Below, one piece after another: positions 26,701 to 38,055 of a stretch of DNA of 64,000 nucleotides. The stretch's first letter is position 1. Every line of letters starts with the position of its first letter. The stretch comes from Linnemannia hyalina (Eukaryota > Mortierellomycota > Mortierellomycetes > Mortierellales > Mortierellaceae): positions 248,001-312,000 of the forward strand of contig JAHRHY010000013.1 in the NCBI GenBank assembly GCA_019671135.1. Direction: 5' to 3'. The notes beneath the pieces were generated by a model. It saw only the letters and a program-made list of their open reading frames with translations, had not been told where the DNA came from and did not search any database. The position numbers and the translations under genes were made by a program.

Positions 26701-27051
26701 TATGAGAACGAGCTTGTGACAAACATGCAACGCAAGTGGCGGTCGGCTGTTGAGGTGGACCTCAAGGTGTTCTTGAACCAGCAGTGGCAACAACAACAAC
26801 AACAACAGCAGCAACAGTTGGCTGGAGGAGATGTAGGGTTGGCAGGTGGCAGCAAGGTCGTTGATTCTCCAAGGGTTGTGTGCCGGATCTTTCATGGGAT
26901 TTCGAGTCCTTGTTTCCCGATTATGGAGTGGAGGAATCATCGGTACTGGGGCAAGTACATGCATTTTGATTTTGCGCAGATGATGCAGATGGCTGCGAGG
27001 ATTACCAAGGAGCATAGGTTGCAGCGCTTGCAGCAGATTCAGCAGCGGTGA
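20736..27051 (+). CDS. RecQ4-type DNA helicase with N-terminal Sld2/DRC1 region
   Basis: Five exons: 20736-21267, 21350-22978, 23079-24017, 24110-24276 and 24379-27051, giving 1979 residues. RecQ4 helicases act in replication initiation and DNA repair in the nucleus. Residues 134-197 match the Sld2/DRC1 replication-initiation domain ([14 protein letters not shown], then [14 protein letters not shown]). A Ser/Thr-Pro-rich region fills about 200-650, and a Gly/Arg/Phe-rich patch ([17 protein letters not shown]) precedes the helicase. The helicase begins near 985: FRDGQ, Walker [15 protein letters not shown] near 1035, [15 protein letters not shown] near 1138, [23 protein letters not shown] and [10 protein letters not shown]. 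The C-terminal RecQ4 signature is present ([23 protein letters not shown]). This is the animal-type Sld2-RecQ4 fusion; yeasts have separate Sld2 and Hrq1. The protein is much longer than human RECQL4 (1208). A Gln run near 1890 is variable-looking. Confidence 0.93.
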
Positions 27052-27227
27052 GGAGACGGAAAGTTTGTGGGAGGGAAAGTTTAGATGATTAATTAAAACC
27101 AAGTTTTGCGTCCTTGTATCCATTGGAGGATCTTGTGTTCAGTATGTAAAAGAAATGTTAAAGGAGAATGTGCAGATTCTATACCAGCGTGTTTTTATTA
27201 TACAGGGATGATATGTAACAATGGGTA

Positions 27228-29597
27228 TTAGCGAGCCGTCATTAGGTTGGGCATGCGGATGTACTCGACACCGTTGAGGACAAACGATTGGAGACGCGGC
27301 ATTTCCTCGAGGCGGTGCATCATATCCCGCACGAAGGATGTCGATCCTGCTGAGGACGAGGATGAAGATAAAGATGAAGAAGAGGCTGTGGAAAGAACAA
27401 CGGGCATGGGCGTGTCTTCATCACCGTAGATGCTGCCGGTGCTGGTATGCGGAAGGGCTTGAGTATTGGAGGTGTTGGTCGAGATGGTTGTAGTGGGAGT
27501 GGCAGTATTGAAATCTTGATTTGAATGATTGAATTCACTAGGAAGGACCATGTTGTTGCTGCTGACTTGTCCGGGGATGGAATTCGATCCTGTGGGGTTG
27601 CTTCCAGTTATGGCGACGACTTCTCCTTCTTCCTCGTCCTCCTCATCCTCATCCACTTCGTCGTCAAAATCGTTGGTATTGGTGTCGCTAGGATGACGAC
27701 GGCGCCGATCAGGCGGTCCAGAACTGCCCACGACAGACCAACCGTATAACGCAGCCTCTGCTACAAAGCCGTCTTCCTCCGAACGTCTACCTTCATCCTG
27801 AACTCCACGTACGTCCTGCTCTTGTCCCTGTCCTTGTCCCAGTTCTTGTCCTTGTCCCAGTCCTTGAAGTGCCACAACCATATCTCCTCCAGGACTACTA
27901 TCTCCAGAAATAGACGCAGCCAAGAACAACCGATGCAATCGAGGCGAACAGGCCCAAGGAAACAAGAACAAGTATTCTGACATCCTCTCTGCCCCCTCAA
28001 TCGACAACGCCGTCAGCTCTGAACACCCCATTAGAATCTTTCTCAGACTCTCTTGACTCTGCTCATTCGTTGCTGACGACGGCCTTCGATTAACGATGCG
28101 CAAGTCCAAGATCTCCAACGTCGCCGCATGTCGAGACAACAAAGCCCTCGCAAACTCTCCGCCTTCAAGAGTCGGAATCCGGATCTGGAGATCGACCAGG
28201 GCAGGGAGACTGCGGACTAGGGCCGCATAACGGTGCTCGGGTTCCGAGACATCGACCGTCGAGTATGTCAAAACCGCGACGCGGGGACAGCATTGTGCAA
28301 GGTTGAGCGTAAGCGCTTCGAGGTCTGAATCGAGAGGTCCCATCCAGGAGAGTTCTTCGAGGTTGGGGCAGAGACGGATTAGGGTCTCAAAGGCACCGCT
28401 TTCGACGTCCTTGCAGACGCTGAGGCAGGTGAGGTGGAGGAGTTGGAATCCGTGAGGGTTTGGGTTCTTGCGTTTTGGGCTTGTGGAGTATAGGTGGTGA
28501 TAGTCGTCGTCGTCGTGCCATTCCGGTGGGTATCTTCCTGTTGTTGGATTTGTCGTTGTTGGTGACTTTGCTTGGGTATAGGTGCCGCTTGAAGAGGCGC
28601 TGGAGGGTATGGTGAGCAAAGACAACAAATATGACGAAGACGACGATCCCATCGTGGCTGTGCTACTACCACCCTCCTCCTCTTCCCATCCCACCGCCGT
28701 TGTCAAAGGCGGAAGGGCCTCGCCGGTCACGAAATCAAGGGCCAAAGTCCTCAACCCAGGGTTACTCCTCAATAGCTCAATAAACCCTTGATCCAACCTC
28801 CAGCATTCCAAGACCAAATCCTGTAACCGATGCAGTTTTGCAGCGAGTGCAAGACTGTCAAGCATGCCGTGGTTGTCTCGTTGAAAGTCGCCGCCTTGCC
28901 AGCGTAGGCTTTGGAGGCGGGTGTTTTGGAGGATGAGGGCTTTTGACCATTCATTACATGAGGTTGTTGTTAAGGTAGTGGTGGTGTTTGTTGCTGAGGG
29001 AGTAAAAGTGGAGGTAGAAGAAGTAGGAGGTGGTGCGGACAAGGAGGACTGCGCTGAGTGAGTTAGCCCAAAGGGAGGAGAATCTTCATCCAGCCCCACG
29101 AGCTCAAGGTGCAGTAAATGAATTGGCAGCTGAGCAGCTGGAAGTGCAAGGATAGGGGCACAAGGCCTCGTGAGGACCAAAAGCCGAAACCTCAAACGAT
29201 TCCTCAGAAAAAACTTGACCGCTGGCGAGTTGCGGTTCAAAAACTTCACCACTGTTCTTTCCTCCCCTCCTATGGTAGCAGTAGTAGAGGGGAAGAAGGT
29301 GGTGATGGGAGCGGTCTGGACGGCGGTATCGTCAAAGGAGAAGCAGAGGATGGGGAGGAAGATGTCATGCCATGTGCGGTTAACTTGGATGCAGGAGAGG
29401 AGGTGTTGGGGGTCGAAGTAGGGAGGGCCCATTGGTGGCTGTGGAAGGGTGATGCTGTTGATGGGTTGGTTGTGGGGTTCGGGGATGGGCGGTGATGTGG
29501 AGGAAGTGGAGGTTGGTTTTGTGTGGACCCAGAGGGGGACATGGCGGCCGACTCTTGTGAGGATCTCTGGGATCTCGAGGGGGTGTGTCCTGTTCAT
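27228..29597 (-). CDS. F-box/LRR-like protein
   Basis: Single exon, 789 residues from the Met at 29597 (MNRTHPLEIPEILTRVG). An upstream in-frame Met (29729) was not used because the added residues are low-complexity leader translation. The N-terminus has the F-box-like pattern seen in this fungal group: LEIPEILTRVGRHV, then HLLSCIQVNRTWHDIFLPIL. Leucine-rich, LRR-like segments follow, for example LLHLELVGL, LQSLRWQGG, LQDLVLECWRL, LRTLALDFV, LTCLSVCKD, LEELSWMGPL and LEILDLRIV, interrupted by Ser/Thr/Pro-rich inserts. The last 200 residues are Gly/Gln- and Asp/Glu-rich, ending with MPRLQSFVLNGVEYIRMPNL, which is another LRR-like unit. It is likely an SCF substrate adaptor, though the target is unknown. 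It is convergent with RecQ4, only 176 bases away. Confidence 0.8.
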   Translation of the reverse strand: MNRTHPLEIPEILTRVGRHVPLWVHTKPTSTSSTSPPIPEPHNQPINSITLPQPPMGPPYFDPQHLLSCIQVNRTWHDIFLPILCFSFDDTAVQTAPITTFFPSTTATIGGEERTVVKFLNRNSPAVKFFLRNRLRFRLLVLTRPCAPILALPAAQLPIHLLHLELVGLDEDSPPFGLTHSAQSSLSAPPPTSSTSTFTPSATNTTTTLTTTSCNEWSKALILQNTRLQSLRWQGGDFQRDNHGMLDSLALAAKLHRLQDLVLECWRLDQGFIELLRSNPGLRTLALDFVTGEALPPLTTAVGWEEEEGGSSTATMGSSSSSYLLSLLTIPSSASSSGTYTQAKSPTTTNPTTGRYPPEWHDDDDYHHLYSTSPKRKNPNPHGFQLLHLTCLSVCKDVESGAFETLIRLCPNLEELSWMGPLDSDLEALTLNLAQCCPRVAVLTYSTVDVSEPEHRYAALVRSLPALVDLQIRIPTLEGGEFARALLSRHAATLEILDLRIVNRRPSSATNEQSQESLRKILMGCSELTALSIEGAERMSEYLFLFPWACSPRLHRLFLAASISGDSSPGGDMVVALQGLGQGQELGQGQGQEQDVRGVQDEGRRSEEDGFVAEAALYGWSVVGSSGPPDRRRRHPSDTNTNDFDDEVDEDEEDEEEGEVVAITGSNPTGSNSIPGQVSSNNMVLPSEFNHSNQDFNTATPTTTISTNTSNTQALPHTSTGSIYGDEDTPMPVVLSTASSSSLSSSSSSAGSTSFVRDMMHRLEEMPRLQSFVLNGVEYIRMPNLMTAR

Positions 29598-30469
29598 TGC
29601 TGGGCTGTGTTTGTGGGAGAGAGGAGAGGATGAGACGGAGGAAGGAGAAGAGAATAGTTGAAAAGGAGGGAATGAACAGGGAATGAATGAATGAATGTAT
29701 GAATGAGAGGAAGGGGATGTGTTGAACAAAGAAAAGAAGAAAAAAAAGAAAATAAGAAAAAGGGGGGGTCCTGAGAATCAAATGAAAGGCAATAAAAGTG
29801 AAACAATAAAAACGGAGCAGGCATGTTTGATACATTTACAGGCAAGGCACCAGAGTGGCTCCTCTCCTTAGACTCCCCCTAAAGCGAACCAAGGATTGGC
29901 GCAGAAATAGGAAAAAGGTACCTTTTCATCAATTGCTCCTGGCTGCAGGGGTCTCCCGATTGGCTATCCATCGATGACTGATCCAACTACCACATTCTTC
30001 GTTTATTCGTTGTGCCTGGAAATAAAAAAAGCCTGTTTGTGATGATTATTTTTAAAATGAGAATAAGGAGATGAAATGTGCACAACTTGGTAAGGAACAG
30101 GCACCCATTTTGTAGGTGAAGCTCCAGCTAGCTGGAATGATCTCGTTGTTAAGACGGACCTTCTCTAGAGAAGCTAGTAGATTGAATCCTCGAGAAAAGA
30201 AAGGATCCACGACAATAATGAGCCACTCGGAGTACAAAGGAAACCCTGATGGCCGCAATTCGCATCTTTGTTTTATACTCAACCGTCACTGGACAAAATA
30301 TTTCTGACGATAATCACCGAGAAATTGATCACACATTCCATTTCTGATCCATGGGAGGGTGCGGTGTTTTATTTCTTGGTGCTTTAATTGTTTCTTGTAC
30401 ATTCCCAATTGCCCATCGCCATCTAAAAAGTGACTCGTTCTACGCTAGACATACTTCTACTTCCTCTTT
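29598..30469. other. Gene-free spacer
   Basis: It holds the upstream region of the F-box/LRR-like gene (purine-rich on the plus strand, 29620-29770) and the 3' flank of the carboxypeptidase gene. No gene was recognised. Confidence 0.45.
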
Positions 30470-32229
30470 TTACTTGATGTTGTCGAGGATCGCAGAAAGG
30501 GCTGCCCAAGTCTCCTCGCCAGTCGGCAAGATCTGCTCCGCAGGCAACATAAACCCATTCCGTCCAGTATCCCTCAACTCAACCGCCATCGCCACCCCAG
30601 CCTTGGCAACCTCATACGCATAATCAACACTCGTCCCCGAGCTCTGATAGATCGTATGGAAAATATCTCCATGCCTAAACCGCGTTCCATGAACCTTTGC
30701 AAGAGCATTGACAGCCTTTTCAGCCAAACCGTCCATATACGCATAGGTACCCGGACGGGTGGAGGAGTAACCAAAGGGAACCATCCAGAGTTGGGAGAAG
30801 GAGTGGATGTCGAGGTAGGCGGCTACGTTAGGGAGGGAGCGGAGGTAGCGGGCAATGTTGGCTGCTTCTGGGGTTGAGAATGCGCGTGGACCCATGTAGT
30901 CGTCTGCGCAGGGGTCGGTGGAGCTTCCTCCTTGTCCGAAATGGCTGTCCCAGTTTCTGTTGACTATTATGGCGGATGATGATGAATAGGAGGACACGCG
31001 AGTGAATGAAGAAAAATGGTGGTGGTTAATACCTTTGGTAGTGATGTGTAGACGTTACATTAATATAAAAAGTGAACAGAAAAAAGAAAGAGAAGAGGAA
31101 GAGAAAGAACAAGAGCAAAAAAATGGGAGAATAGAAAGAGACAGAGAACGTACTGTCGGTGCCGAGGCAGCGGCTACCAGGGTTGGGCTGAGCGTTCTTG
31201 CGGTGCATACGGTTAGTCGTCTGGGAGACAACAAATCCATCTGGGTTCATGATCGGGATGATGTGGAACGTGTACTTTTTCAAGTACCCTGCCACCTTCT
31301 TATCCTTACTATTCAGCAACTGCGAGATCATATACCTATTCGTAAGAGAATGGGGGTGAAGTGAAAGAAACACGTTGCGATTAGTATCCCACTCTTTACG
31401 CCATATGACATGAAATGGAAAGAAGAAAATAGAAGAGCAAGAGGGAATAGACTTACTCAACGGTCATGGTGGTGACCCACTCACGGGCGTGCTGAGTCCC
31501 ATGGAAGACAATATGCTTCTTTCCAGTCCCCAACCGAATCCCTGCCTGAGGGCGACCCTGAAAGCTCTTGCCAGCACTGAACGCCTTGGCCTTGCCTTTA
31601 CTTCCCTTCACCTGAGCATTCAACCACTTCACATGGTCCGCATACGAATGGTACCCCCGGAACCATGCACTCGCCGCCATAGGTGACGCATAGATCTGAC
31701 TCTCTTCCTCCACCCTACCTCCATGACCTCCCCGGTTGAGGCGGAGAGAGTTCTGGACCTGTTCCACAGACGCTCCCCAAACCTGCTCCAGATACTCCCC
31801 ATTCTTCTGGGCCTCTTCATCAATCACCCCCTGGAGGTCTTCCACAACCGTCGTATAGTTCAGATGCAGGGCCTGGAAGGATTTGAATGACTTTGCGGGG
31901 ACGCGGATGTCGATGGTACCGCCGATGCCCTTGGTGTGGGTGAAGTAGTCCAACTCAAGAGAGCGTTCGCTATCGGTGAGGGTCTTGAGGTCGGATGGAG
32001 TTTGGACGTTGATCCGTACGACGCGGTCGTTCTTGAAGGAGGCAATATCTGCAGAGGCTGCAAAGGCAGAAGCATAGGCTGCAGAGGCGGTAGCGCCGTT
32101 GTCGTTGTGAGGGCGTCGGTTGATGGGTGGGATGGGGAGAGGTGAAGTTGGGGCGGCTGAGGAAAGAGAGGGTGTGAAGGCGATCGTCAGCGCGACTACT
32201 GCCGAGAGAGAGAACAATGAGATCTTCAT
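30470..32229 (-). CDS. Secreted M14 metallocarboxypeptidase, A-type
   Basis: Three exons: 32229-31457, 31335-31154 and 30963-30470, 482 residues. Zinc carboxypeptidases trim the last residue of peptides outside the cell. A signal peptide covers about residues 1-25 (ends LSSAAP) and is followed by an M14 propeptide (about 65-160). The catalytic domain keeps the zinc ligands His247 and Glu250 (HGTQHAREW) and His372 (LDIHSFSQ), the substrate-binding INRNWDSHF, and the catalytic Glu447 (AVELRDTG). In YQSSGTSVDY the residue at the specificity position is Val, which suggests hydrophobic (A-type) rather than basic preference. Introns are 121 and 190 bases. A TATA box sits about 90 bases upstream of the start. 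Length and order match secreted fungal carboxypeptidases. Confidence 0.95.
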
Positions 32230-32315
32230 CGTTGATCTACGTAGTGTGATGTGTGAGGAGGAGAGAGTGGGTGGAGCTATGAGTTGGGAGAAAAGCAGGT
32301 GAGCGAACAGAGTGC

Positions 32316-32325
32316 TTATATAGCC
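32316..32325 (-). promoter_or_regulatory. TATA box of the carboxypeptidase gene
   Basis: On the minus strand the sequence reads GGCTATATAAG, about 90 bases upstream of the carboxypeptidase ATG. Spacing and sequence fit a core TATA element. Confidence 0.7.
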
Positions 32326-33382
32326 AACTCTCCAGGGTTCATTCCAAAGTACTCACGCATTGTATCTCTCACTCTCCCACCGCCCTCTCTTATTCACTCC
32401 ATGTCAGCGATCGTATGTCAGTTACATGCAGAATGAGTGAGAACAAAGGGAACTAATGATCCCTGGCATAATCAACAAAAGCGATTGTTGTTTATTTGAT
32501 TGCCAATTTCCCAGGTAGGGGAGGCCTGGTATGGTACAGTGGTGTCCCTGAAATAAGAAGTGTGAGCCCTGCCTGCGTATTTTTCACATAAACACCCAAC
32601 GCAAACAGCTATGTGTTGTTCATGTATCTTTCATAAGCGTGTTGGCGTTGAGGGTAAAGACAAAAAGGGATGCTCATAAAAGGCACGACAAAGGGCTAAA
32701 TGTAATGGGTATTGTACACCGTTGATGCTGGTGAAAGTATGTGAACTAGTGAGGTGTTTTCTTTTTATCAGTCGGTGGGCAGGCGCCACAGTGTTACGGC
32801 AAGGACAAGGGATAACGAAAGAAAAGAGTGTTCAAGGTTTTGTGCTGAAAGGGGAGTAATCGGAAGCAATTAACGACAAAAAGAGAGAGTGAGTGAGAGA
32901 GACAGACCGTTGACCATCAGTCCGTGGTTCAAACGCGTGCTTTCTTGTCACATCCAACGGCCAACAATGCGAACAAACAAACAAACAAAAATGCAGGGAC
33001 AATAATCTTCAACGGATACATCACACTTGCCGAGCAAGGGTTATGTTCAACTTCAAACACTAGAGCAATCGCACGACAATCGATGAACGATGACCTCCCT
33101 GCTCTTGCTCATATACCTCAAGGCGCGCCCAAAGTGACAAAATCGATACCATGCTCAAGGTACCTTAACATGTGTTCAATTACCAGGAAGGCGATAGGGG
33201 GGTCCCAGCTCCAGCCCCAACGCCAGGACAGAGGATGAAAAGAAAATAAACCCAGAGGTTCCTCTAATACATAATAGGGGTACGCATGGCATAATTGAAG
33301 TACGTTCAGCCTTGCAAAACTTGATACAAGGAGTGTAGGAAAGGAAGTACATGATGGGGAAAAAGGGCGAGAGGTGCGTTGT

Positions 33383-33392
33383 TTATATAGCC
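33383..33392 (-). promoter_or_regulatory. Orphan TATA-like element
   Basis: On the minus strand it reads GGCTATATAAA, sharing the TGGCTATATAA core with the carboxypeptidase promoter, but no protein-coding gene is recognised within the next kilobase. Confidence 0.35.
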
Positions 33393-34418
33393 AGATCTAC
33401 GGGCGTGATAGGTAAGTTTATCGCTAGGGCAAGGAGGCGCCGCCATTTCGCCCTCTCTACGGTAGAACGATGACTACGCATATACGCGGCAAGTTAGAGC
33501 AGGAAACCCTCTCTTCCTATCCTTCACGGAGAGAAGGAGCAGGCAGCAGTAAAGGGCGCTTGCTCATCGCTGTTTTACCGATCGAAAAAGATACTTAAGT
33601 GAGGAGCAGAAAAAGAAAAAAAGACAAAAAAAAACACTTTCCTTCAGTGCTATCTGGCGTCCTCGTGGTGGCCAGTCAGAAAGGCGTATACATGTCTCAC
33701 CTCTAAAAGGAAGAGGATGAAGTGAGCCATGCCTCTTCACTTGTCTCGGCCTTTCCTTGTCGGTTCTTCAACCCTGCGTGGAGGCGGAAGGTGTGGGAGG
33801 GAGGGACCGGATAATTGCTTGCGAAAGTCGACCAAAGTCGACCATGGGCTTGCTTGGATACAAAAGGAGGTAAAAGGTGAGAGTTGATGGGTGCCATTAA
33901 AACTCATGAGACTTGCGTTGGTGCGCACATCCTTCTTCATTACTACGCATTAAGCGTCATTTCATACAAGAGATCGATCGAATCGTCCATAGAACCAATC
34001 AACCCTTCAATCGCCACACTCCCATTGATTCGGTAATGTTTGTTATTTTGTTTGTACAGATTCATCTTTCTTTACTATTTCATTTCTTTGTCACTTCGTG
34101 TTTCCTTACTATCTCTTGCTACTCTTTTGTCAGCTGGCTACAGAACAAACAACAGGGATCCATCCATGTTCCACAGTGGAATCGAAAGCTGCTATTGCTT
34201 GGCTTCAGCATCAAGTCGTCGGAGAAAGTCGGCTTCACGAAAGAAAAGGCTGAAGAATAAAAAAGATGAAGAGTCACCCATGATTGTGATCCATCACGGT
34301 GGTGGTTGTGGGAGGGGTTTCCGTTCCTCCATGCTCATTAATAAAAGGGTAGATAAGGTAAGGTAAAAGGTAAAAGGCGTAGTGATGATTTGTTTTTTAT
34401 ATCCAATGGTAAGATAGA

Positions 34419-35612
34419 TTAGGCGAGCACCATGAAGGCAACCGAGGCGACGGCGACGGCGGTGGCAGCAAGGGAGCCGGCGCGGACGGACGAAGCCGAC
34501 GAGGCCTTGCCTGGCATGACAACAGTGTTGGCACCAAAGTTGGCATTGCACGAGTTGACCAAGCTCAAGGTCGAGTAGCGATCCTGGATCTTGGAGGACT
34601 GGGCACCGCAGTTGTAGCAAGGGTCTATATTTTCGCGTGGAGATAGAAGGAAAAAGCCAGAGTTAGATCGGTAGTTGCTTTGATTGGATTTTTAGAGCAT
34701 CAGGTCAATGAATAAAAAAGGAGGTCCAGGATGGATGAAGATGGTGCGAAAAGAAAAAAGAAAAAGGAGAGTGAACAAAGAGAAGTGATGATCTATCCTA
34801 GAGAAAAGAGTAAACAACGAGGCCGACCAATGCTGTTTGGCGACTGCTGGATTGCGCCTTGCTCCTCACACGACTAATAAATAGGGTCACTTCAGTCCAC
34901 TTCTTTCTCTTCAAGATGGAGAAGGTGAAACCGGAGCAGAGAATAGGAAAAGGGGAGTGCAAGTCGTTGTGTATATGTAGTAGCTGATGTGTTGTATGTG
35001 TACGAACAAGAAGTGTGGGCAGGTGTGGGTTAAGAGAGAGTTGGAAGAGGCGATTAATTTGGAACCAGACAGGCGTGTGTGTCGGGTGTGAAGGGAAGAG
35101 GGAGGACCATTTGCTCGTGCCTGAGTGGACGGGTGTCAGAAATGGGCTGATATTTAAGCACATATATCACCACTCTGTCTCTCTTCGCCGATGGTGCCTG
35201 AAAAAAAGGCGCCAACACCAACGATAGGAGTGTGCGCAAGAAAGAAAGAGGGAAAGAAGGGAGCACGGAAAGAAAAAAAGAAGGAAAAGTAGCGATGTCA
35301 TAAAGGAATGCGATTTCCTTTGTTATTGTTGTTGTGATGTGATGAAGTAAAAGGATTACCGTAGGCGTCGACGATGGACTGCTTGCAGAGGCATTTGTCA
35401 GTGGTGCCAGAGGTGTCGGCAGTAACGGGGAAGTTGATGTTGCCGGTGGCAGAGTCGATGGTGATCTGGCACTCGGAAAGGGCGCTGATCAAGGGAGAGC
35501 AGGTCTGCTCGTAGCAAGGAAGGGGGGTCTCGGGCTGGGTGGAAGCATCCTGAGCCGAGACGGTGGCGACGGCGACGAGGAGGGTGGCAAGAAGAGCTGT
35601 TGAGGTACGCAT
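34419..35612 (-). CDS. Small GPI-anchored protein with eight cysteines
   Basis: Two exons, 35612-35360 and 34624-34419, split by a 735-base intron; 152 residues. It starts with a signal peptide (MRTSTALLATLLVAVATVSA). The mature part has eight Cys: three in PCYEQTC and SEC, the pair KCLC, the pair PCYNC after the intron, and NSC. It ends in a Ser/Ala-rich stretch and a hydrophobic tail (AVASVAFMVLA) expected for GPI attachment. It should sit on the plasma membrane or cell wall. Eight Cys recall CFEM and related fungal surface proteins, but the spacing does not clearly fit CFEM, so no family name is given. The junction G|AC keeps phase and yields DPCYNC. The long pyrimidine-rich intron is unusual for this window; an unrecognised extra exon inside it cannot be excluded. 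Confidence 0.78.
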
Positions 35613-37900
35613 GATGAGAGAGTTGTGAATGTGGAGGGAGTGGGGAAGGTGGAATGCGAGTTAATGAGCAAAGGGAGTAGGTGGAGGGCGAGAGAGGGTA
35701 AGGAGGGGGAATGGATCGTGTGAGATGGATGATGAAGAAGAGAAAGTGAAAAAGGAAAAGAGGAAGAGGAAAAAGAAATAGAAGGAAGAGAGTTCGGGTG
35801 AGTGAGGTATATGGTGCAAAGGTCAAGTCTCTGTCGGACTGCATTGGACTCCCATGAGGGAAGAAAGAGCACGATTGTCGTTGCACTCTCTCTCTCTGTG
35901 TCTCTGTCTCTCTTGCTCATTTTCACTTGTTGTCGTGACAAAGAGGCATCATGTCGATGACAATCCCGATTGAGAGCTGACATACGAAAACAACTTATCC
36001 TGACCTGGATAAATCCTTCCTTCACTTATCCAACGGTCAATTCTTCTCTTCATTCATGCCTCGCATTGCTGCTGCGCGTTGGATGTCGACTGAGGATGCG
36101 ACGCTTGTTATTTTAATCCAAACTCTGCCTGACTCCATACGCACTTCCTCCTCCTCGTTGCTTTCATCTCTTTTTTCTCTTTCATATCCTTTCGCCTCCT
36201 TCTCAACCGAGAGACAAAGTGGTTGTTGATGATTGTTTATTTTGTATTGCCATTTCATAAAAAACATATTGCATCGCAGCACAGAATAACAACAACAAAC
36301 GCAATACCCTCTCACTTTATGATTAGTATGCATATTTCACGGTTCGTCATTTCCCAATACCCCCCACCCAGCTCTCTCTCCATTCAACATTTCAAACCCC
36401 AGCTCAGCTAATCCAGCACGCGCTTGCTCCACAACCATACTTTCTCCTCCTTCTTCTCCCTCTCTGTCACTTGGAAGCTCTCAAAAATACCATCGGGGAT
36501 AGACAAGAGAGATGAAGGAACGGCAGCCGATCAACCAGCCAGCATCCAACCGAAAAACTTTGCCATTAATTTTTTTTACCTTCAGTCTGAGGAGAACTCT
36601 CTTACACACGTCTCGCACCCGCGCCACGCTTTTTGGTCAATGCAAAAACTCGAAGCAGGTCTGATGGTCTACAAGGAGATAGAAAAAAGGAGAGAGACTT
36701 GCACTTCCTTGGTCAAAGAAAGGACGAAGAAAAACGAGTGACCGAAAGGTGAGAAAAGGGGATTGAACCCCTACCTTCCTTTTCACTCATTTGCTTATGA
36801 CAAATCAGTAATACGGTCCAAATGAAAGCCCATGGGTTATGTCTACAATAACCAACAAAAGCTGGACACACAACTGTGGAGTCTCTTTGTTTACGATATC
36901 CATTTTGTATGCAATTGTTGTGTTCGGCGTAGTGGACAAAGCCTAGCTCTTAGCGACGACATGGACGACTATACGAGTTCATGGTTTTGGGTTGTTGTGT
37001 ATCGCATTTGCTCGGTGCCCCTTTCATACGAGAACGAAGAAAAGAGAAGGTTGCCCTGGGCAGCATTCGGCTCTCAAGCGGAACAACAACAAAGTTTTCT
37101 TAACCATAAAGTGTCTTTCCTTCTCCAGAAGGTGCATTAGTGGCCTGACTTCTTCTGCCTTCTCTTCTCCTGTAAATGCCAGTGGCCCGCCGCAAGAATC
37201 CAGGCGAACGGGCGCATATCCCATATCGTTCAGTTGAGCAAAAGACGGACGCAACAGCGAAGTGCTCTCGTCTTTTTTTTTGAGAGAGAGAAGAGAAACA
37301 AAGAGAGCTGAGCGGATGACGGACTCACTCGCATATGCTTTTTTATTCTTTTTATTCTTCCCATGTGGGCGCCACTAGTGTATTACACTCAGGCCACTGC
37401 TCGCAGTGGGGAGGTGTCCATCCGTACCCCACCTCTTCCCATTGCACAATAACCTTCTCCTCCAAGGTCATCCTCCACCCACACAAACATGAGCAAAGCA
37501 ACAACAACAAAATCGATAGAAAACACAAACAGAGACGCGAGGGTATCATACAGAGTAAAAAGATGGGACCAGGCCGTCTCCCTGTCTACATACCTCCTCC
37601 TCCTTCCTCTTTGCAAAGCACATGCTTAACGTTCGCTTTTAAGAGTGACACTCCCCTGCGCCCCGCTTGGGTCCCTTTCACAGAGTTCACCAATCATTCA
37701 TCCCGCCGTTTTTCTTTCTTTCTCCAAACGAGGTGCGACACTTGGATGTGGAGAAGACGATTAGGTAGCTCGTTCTTTGTTGTCTATGTCTTTGTTTTGC
37801 ATACCCACGGCCGTCTTGTGCGCCTGAGTATGTTCACTCTAACCGCCTTTGGCAGTTTCTTGGACACATACACTCAACTTTCCACTTTTTTTTTTCTTTC

Positions 37901-37930
37901 TTTTCTTTTCTTTTCTTTTCTTTTCTTTTC
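37901..37930. repeat. (TTTTC)6 microsatellite
   Basis: Six perfect TTTTC units, flanked on the left by a less regular T/C tract from about 37886. Confidence 0.92.
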
Positions 37931-38038
37931 ATCCTCTTCATCATATCTGGTCGTAAAAACCCCTTCTCACTCCTTTGCGCAACATCAACAGTATGTTAAG
38001 GTCTGATGTTGCAGGGAAATGATGCAAACAAGATTTGC

Positions 38039-38055
38039 TTTTTTTTTTTTTTTTT
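38039..38055. repeat. T17 homopolymer run
   Basis: Seventeen consecutive T residues in a gene-free stretch. Confidence 0.85.

Larger units (their letters stand above)
32230..34418. other. Gene-free 2.2 kb stretch
   Basis: The carboxypeptidase promoter lies at the left end and the 3' flank of a GPI-protein gene at the right end. Between them no open frame has domain-like composition; the longest (about 105 codons at 32924-33238) is not convincing. A second TATA-like element sits at 33383-33392 with no recognised gene downstream. Confidence 0.45.

Noticed and set aside
33820..33850. Short direct repeat GTCGACCAAAGTCGACCA
   Set aside because: It is only two 8-base copies in a gene-free region, with no further structure.
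36735..36835. Possible minus-strand tRNA: perfect B-box/T-arm (GGGGTTCAATCCCC) and an anticodon-like stem (ATTTG/CAAAT)
   Set aside because: No matching acceptor stem or A box could be placed at the right distance, and the loop has C where position 33 should be U. It is probably a chance hairpin.
37335..38006. 223-codon plus-strand open frame
   Set aside because: It passes through a TTTTC repeat, is rich in Phe/Ser from low-complexity sequence, and shows no domain.
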